64,000 bases of DNA from Lachnospiraceae bacterium (lineage in GTDB: Bacteria > Bacillota > Clostridia > Lachnospirales > Lachnospiraceae): positions 1 through 64,000 of the forward strand of contig JAFQQI010000047.1 in assembly GCA_017411305.1 (NCBI GenBank), read 5' to 3'. Made by a program: the position numbers and the translations under genes. Shown here piece after piece: positions 61,311 to 64,000 of the stretch. The notes beneath the pieces are model-generated. The model had not been told where the DNA came from. It did not search any database and saw nothing but the letters and a program-made list of their open reading frames with translations. Positions within the stretch are counted from its first letter, which is position 1, and every line of letters begins with the position of its first letter.

Positions 61311-61410
61311 CCAGGTATTTATTTGAAGTAGAGATTGTGCTGCTACGCACCCTTGTGGTCAAAAGAAATGCAGGAAGGGGCACACCTGCCAAATAAATAC
61401 TTGGTTTTTT
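61311..61410 (+). promoter_or_regulatory. Structured element with U-tract upstream of argB
   Basis: CCAGGTATTTATTTG (61311-61325) pairs with CAAATAAATACTTGG (61390-61404, one G-U pair), followed by TTTTTT. Inside lie hairpins GTGC/GCAC (61337-61350) and GCAGG/CCTGC (61370-61389). CCCTT at 61350-61354 can pair with AAGGG in the latter's loop, giving a pseudoknot. It could be a terminator for the PBECR-like gene or a cis-regulatory RNA for argB. No known riboswitch class was recognised. Confidence 0.55.
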
Positions 61411-61438
61411 GATGTATAAAAGAAAAGGAGATACTACC

Positions 61439-62332
61439 ATGGATATGGAAAAAATTATGAAAAAAGCGGAAGTACTGATTGAAGCCCTTCCTTACATACA
61501 GAAATTTAACCGTAAAATCATCGTTGTAAAGTATGGCGGCAGTGCTATGAGCAACGAAGAGTTACAAAAAAACGTCATTAAGGACGTAACCCTGCTTAAG
61601 CTGGTAGGTTTTAAGCCCATTATTGTACACGGCGGTGGTAAGGAAATCAGCCGGTGGGTAGAAAAGACAGGTAAGGAAGCAAAGTTTGTTAACGGGCTTC
61701 GTGTGACTGATGCAGAAACCATGGAAATTGCGGAAATGGTTTTAGGCAAGGTTAACAAGAGATTGGTAACCATGGTAGAAGAACTGGGTGTAAAAGCAGT
61801 AGGTATCAGTGGCAAGGACGGAAAGCTTCTTAAGGTAGATAAGAAGTATTCAAGCGGTGAGGATATCGGTTTTGTAGGTGATGTGAAAGAAGTAAATGCG
61901 AAGATTCTTTACGACCTTCTTGAGAACGATTACCTTCCTATAGTTGCACCTATCGGATTGGATGATAATTTCGATACCTACAATATTAATGCGGATGATG
62001 CAGCTTGTGCCATTGCAAAGGCAGTAGGTGCGGACAAACTGGTATTTTTGACAGATATTGAAGGCTTATATAAGGATATCAATGATAAGAGCTCCTTTAT
62101 TTCCAGAATTACTGCATCAGAAGCAGACGAGTTAATCTCTGACGGATTTATCGGCGGCGGCATGCTTCCTAAGCTGAATAACTGTACTTCTGCAATTAAG
62201 AATGGTGTAAACAGAGTGCATATTTTAGACGGACGAATCAGACATTGTCTGTTGCTTGAAATTTTTACCAATGAAGGGATAGGAACCGCCATTATTAAAG
62301 ATGAAGACAAAGCATCTATGAGCGGGGTATAG
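61439..62332 (+). CDS. argB: Acetylglutamate kinase
   Basis: It phosphorylates N-acetylglutamate, often the arginine-inhibited step. The 297-residue protein has [31 protein letters not shown]-type substrate residues in [12 protein letters not shown] and [11 protein letters not shown]. The N-terminal helix (about 1-22) is long enough to permit the hexameric, arginine-sensitive form. The ATG at 61439 follows AAAGGAG. argD follows 87 bases later. Confidence 0.96.
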   Translation: MDMEKIMKKAEVLIEALPYIQKFNRKIIVVKYGGSAMSNEELQKNVIKDVTLLKLVGFKPIIVHGGGKEISRWVEKTGKEAKFVNGLRVTDAETMEIAEMVLGKVNKRLVTMVEELGVKAVGISGKDGKLLKVDKKYSSGEDIGFVGDVKEVNAKILYDLLENDYLPIVAPIGLDDNFDTYNINADDAACAIAKAVGADKLVFLTDIEGLYKDINDKSSFISRITASEADELISDGFIGGGMLPKLNNCTSAIKNGVNRVHILDGRIRHCLLLEIFTNEGIGTAIIKDEDKASMSGV

Positions 62333-62419
62333 GGATAGACAAGATAAAAGCAATAGTGAAAACGGTGGCGTAATCTGCAGATGTGTACAGAAAGCAGCCG
62401 GCAGAAAGGAATGAGCATT

Positions 62420-63616
62420 ATGGAGAATATGAAGCAATACATTGACGAAGCAGAAGCAGCGCTTTTACATACCTATAATCGTTATCAGGTAGTACTTGAT
62501 AAGGGAGACGGTGTGTATTTATATGACATCGAGGGCAAGAAATATCTTGATTTCTGCGCGGGAATTGCAGTATTCGCACTGGGCTATAACAATCAGAAAT
62601 ATAATGATGCCTTAAAGGCGCAGATTGATAAGCTGATTCATACATCCAATTATTACTATAATGTACCTGCTATCGAAGCAGCAAAGAAGCTGAAGAAGGT
62701 CTCAGGTATGGACAGAATTTTCTTCACCAATAGTGGTGCAGAAGCGGTGGAAGGTGCCATTAAAGCGGCAAGAAAGTATGGCTACCTGAAGGATGGCAGA
62801 ACTGATCATGAAATCATTGCCATGGAGCATTCCTTCCACGGCAGAACCATGGGTGCCCTTTCCGTAACAGGAAATCCCAAGTACCGTGATGCATTCCAAC
62901 CCATGATTGGTAATATCCGTTTCGCACAGATGAATGATTTTGACAGTGTTCTTGCCAATGTAAATGACAAGACCTGTGCGATTTTGTTTGAAACCGTACA
63001 GGGTGAAGGTGGTATTTATCCTGCAACAGAAGAATTTATGCAGAAGGTAAAAGCACTTTGTGAAGAAAAGGATATCCTTTTGATTTTGGATGAAATCCAG
63101 TGTGGTATGGGGCGTACCGGTTCCATGTTTGCATGGCAGAAGTATGGCATTAAGCCGGATATCATGACTACTGCAAAAGCACTTGGATGTGGTGTGCCTG
63201 TGGGTGCATTTATGATGACTGAAAAGGTAGGGCAAAGCTCGCTGGTTGCCGGAGACCATGGCACCACATACGGCGGAAACCCTCTTGCAACAGCAGCTAT
63301 CAATGTTGTGCTTGATTTATTTGAAGAGAACCATATAATAGATAATGTGAATTCAGTGGGTTCCTATTTAGAAAAGAAACTGGATGAACTTGTGGAGAAA
63401 TATGACTTTATCAAAACCAGAAGAGGTGTAGGTTTCATGCAAGGGCTTGTGTTTGATAAGCCTGTAGGACCTGTGATTTCAAAGGCTCTTGAAAAAGGTC
63501 TGATATTAATCAATGCAGGAACGGATATCATTCGTTTTGTTCCGCCTCTTGTGATTACTAAAGAGCATGTGGACGAAATGATTGCCATTTTAACGTCTTG
63601 CCTGAATGAAGGATAG
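62420..63616 (+). CDS. argD: Acetylornithine aminotransferase
   Basis: It transaminates N-acetylglutamate semialdehyde with glutamate. The 398-residue protein shows YDIEGKKYLDFCAGIAV, FFTNSGAEAVEGAIKAARKY, HSFHGRTMGALSVTG, LILDEIQCGMGRTG and the PLP-lysine in MTTAKALGCG. The ATG at 62420 has AAGGA at a good distance; two ATG codons upstream are less well placed. It closes the argJ-argB-argD run. Confidence 0.95.
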   Translation: MENMKQYIDEAEAALLHTYNRYQVVLDKGDGVYLYDIEGKKYLDFCAGIAVFALGYNNQKYNDALKAQIDKLIHTSNYYYNVPAIEAAKKLKKVSGMDRIFFTNSGAEAVEGAIKAARKYGYLKDGRTDHEIIAMEHSFHGRTMGALSVTGNPKYRDAFQPMIGNIRFAQMNDFDSVLANVNDKTCAILFETVQGEGGIYPATEEFMQKVKALCEEKDILLILDEIQCGMGRTGSMFAWQKYGIKPDIMTTAKALGCGVPVGAFMMTEKVGQSSLVAGDHGTTYGGNPLATAAINVVLDLFEENHIIDNVNSVGSYLEKKLDELVEKYDFIKTRRGVGFMQGLVFDKPVGPVISKALEKGLILINAGTDIIRFVPPLVITKEHVDEMIAILTSCLNEG

Positions 63617-63630
63617 AAACGGAGAAACAG

Positions 63631-64000
63631 ATGAGTCTTAAGAAACGACTGAAAGCAATTGTAATAATAGCCGCTTTGGCAGGACTTGTTTTTGGTGTTG
63701 CAAAATACGGAAATCAGAATGATACAGCATCTGAGCTTCCTATTTTCACGGAAAGCAAAGAAACAGTGTACTTGTGGTATACGGATGAAGTACTGACCTC
63801 TTATTTAAGCGGAGCGGCAGTTACTTATAACGAAACCCATGATGTGCGAATCGTACCGGTACTGACCTCCGGTTTGGAGTATTTGGAAAGCATTAATCAG
63901 GCATCGCTGACGGAAGAAGTTCCGGATATGTTTATTTTAACACATGATTCCTTGGAAAAAGCATATCTGGCTGGACTGGCAGAAGAAATTCAGCCCACCG
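63631..64000 (+). CDS. Extracellular solute-binding protein, N-terminal fragment
   Basis: The gene runs off the right edge; 123 residues are visible. An N-terminal hydrophobic helix (about 7-24) without a lipobox cysteine is followed by VYLWYTDEVLTSYL and VPDMFILTHDSLEKAYLAGL. This resembles the start of family 1 sugar ABC-transporter binding proteins. GGAGAAAC precedes the ATG. Any transporter genes would lie beyond the window. Confidence 0.7.
   Translation, partial: MSLKKRLKAIVIIAALAGLVFGVAKYGNQNDTASELPIFTESKETVYLWYTDEVLTSYLSGAAVTYNETHDVRIVPVLTSGLEYLESINQASLTEEVPDMFILTHDSLEKAYLAGLAEEIQPT

Noticed and set aside
61311-61410. Known riboswitch, T-box or SRP RNA
   Set aside because: The conserved cores of these RNAs (for example the T-box AGGGTGG, the SRP GGAAG/GNAR tip, the ZTP CCGCCUGGGC) were not found in it.

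Overview
The window reads as chromosome of a spore-forming anaerobic Firmicute, most likely a Lachnospiraceae-type Clostridium relative. The evidence is the moderate-to-low GC with strong AGGAGG-type ribosome sites, spoVAC and spoVAD, a HrcA/CIRCE-controlled clpB, glycyl-radical metabolism, and several uncharacterised families typical of that group (DUF4250, DUF4364, DUF6062, DUF6106, DUF5722, ArgC type 2). No rRNA, tRNA, CRISPR array, insertion sequence or prophage was recognised. Both edges cut a gene.

Layout. 1-5 kb: the tail of a PD-(D/E)XK nuclease-family gene, then an aspartate-pathway unit (ACT-domain protein, homoserine dehydrogenase, an ApgM-like putative homoserine kinase, aspartate kinase). 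5-17 kb: housekeeping and signalling genes (guaB, a GGDEF-EAL protein, glnS, DUF2225, a MocR regulator, an acidic YtxH-like protein, a TetR regulator). 17-21.5 kb: spoVAC and spoVAD, which are normally adjacent, stand apart and in opposite orientation around an MBOAT O-acyltransferase/SGNH-protein pair. 21.4-24.3 kb: an exosortase-family transpeptidase translationally coupled to a secreted VIT-VWA protein that ends in a PEP-CTERM-like EPGT sorting tail. An array of six 11-bp-phased GCATC units lies upstream. 24.5-37.2 kb: a sugar-catabolism island with an MFS transporter, GH3 glycosidase, AraC regulator, ROK kinase, NanE-type epimerase, a glycyl radical enzyme and its activase, a GH94-like glycoside phosphorylase and a Gfo/Idh/MocA oxidoreductase.

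37-49 kb: clpB with CIRCE, two regulated single genes, a D,D-carboxypeptidase with a small DUF4250 gene, a polysaccharide deacetylase, a soluble PocR-chemoreceptor-tip protein, rarA and a DUF5722 protein. 48.7-54.4 kb: a seven-gene leftward unit led by argG and including malic enzyme, a radical SAM protein and an orphan LytTR-type regulator. 54.4-63.6 kb: argC, argJ, argB and argD running rightward from a promoter region shared with argG. This arginine cluster is interrupted by unrelated genes, a 53-bp tandem-repeat array, a PBECR-like nuclease gene and a structured element with a U-tract in front of argB. The right edge cuts a solute-binding protein gene.

Two parts stand out as candidate undescribed systems. 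One is the exosortase/VIT-VWA pair with its phased operator. The other is the glycyl-radical sugar island, where a kinase, an epimerase and a radical lyase are encoded almost end to end with a phosphorylase, which suggests anaerobic radical breakdown of an unusual sugar or glycoside.
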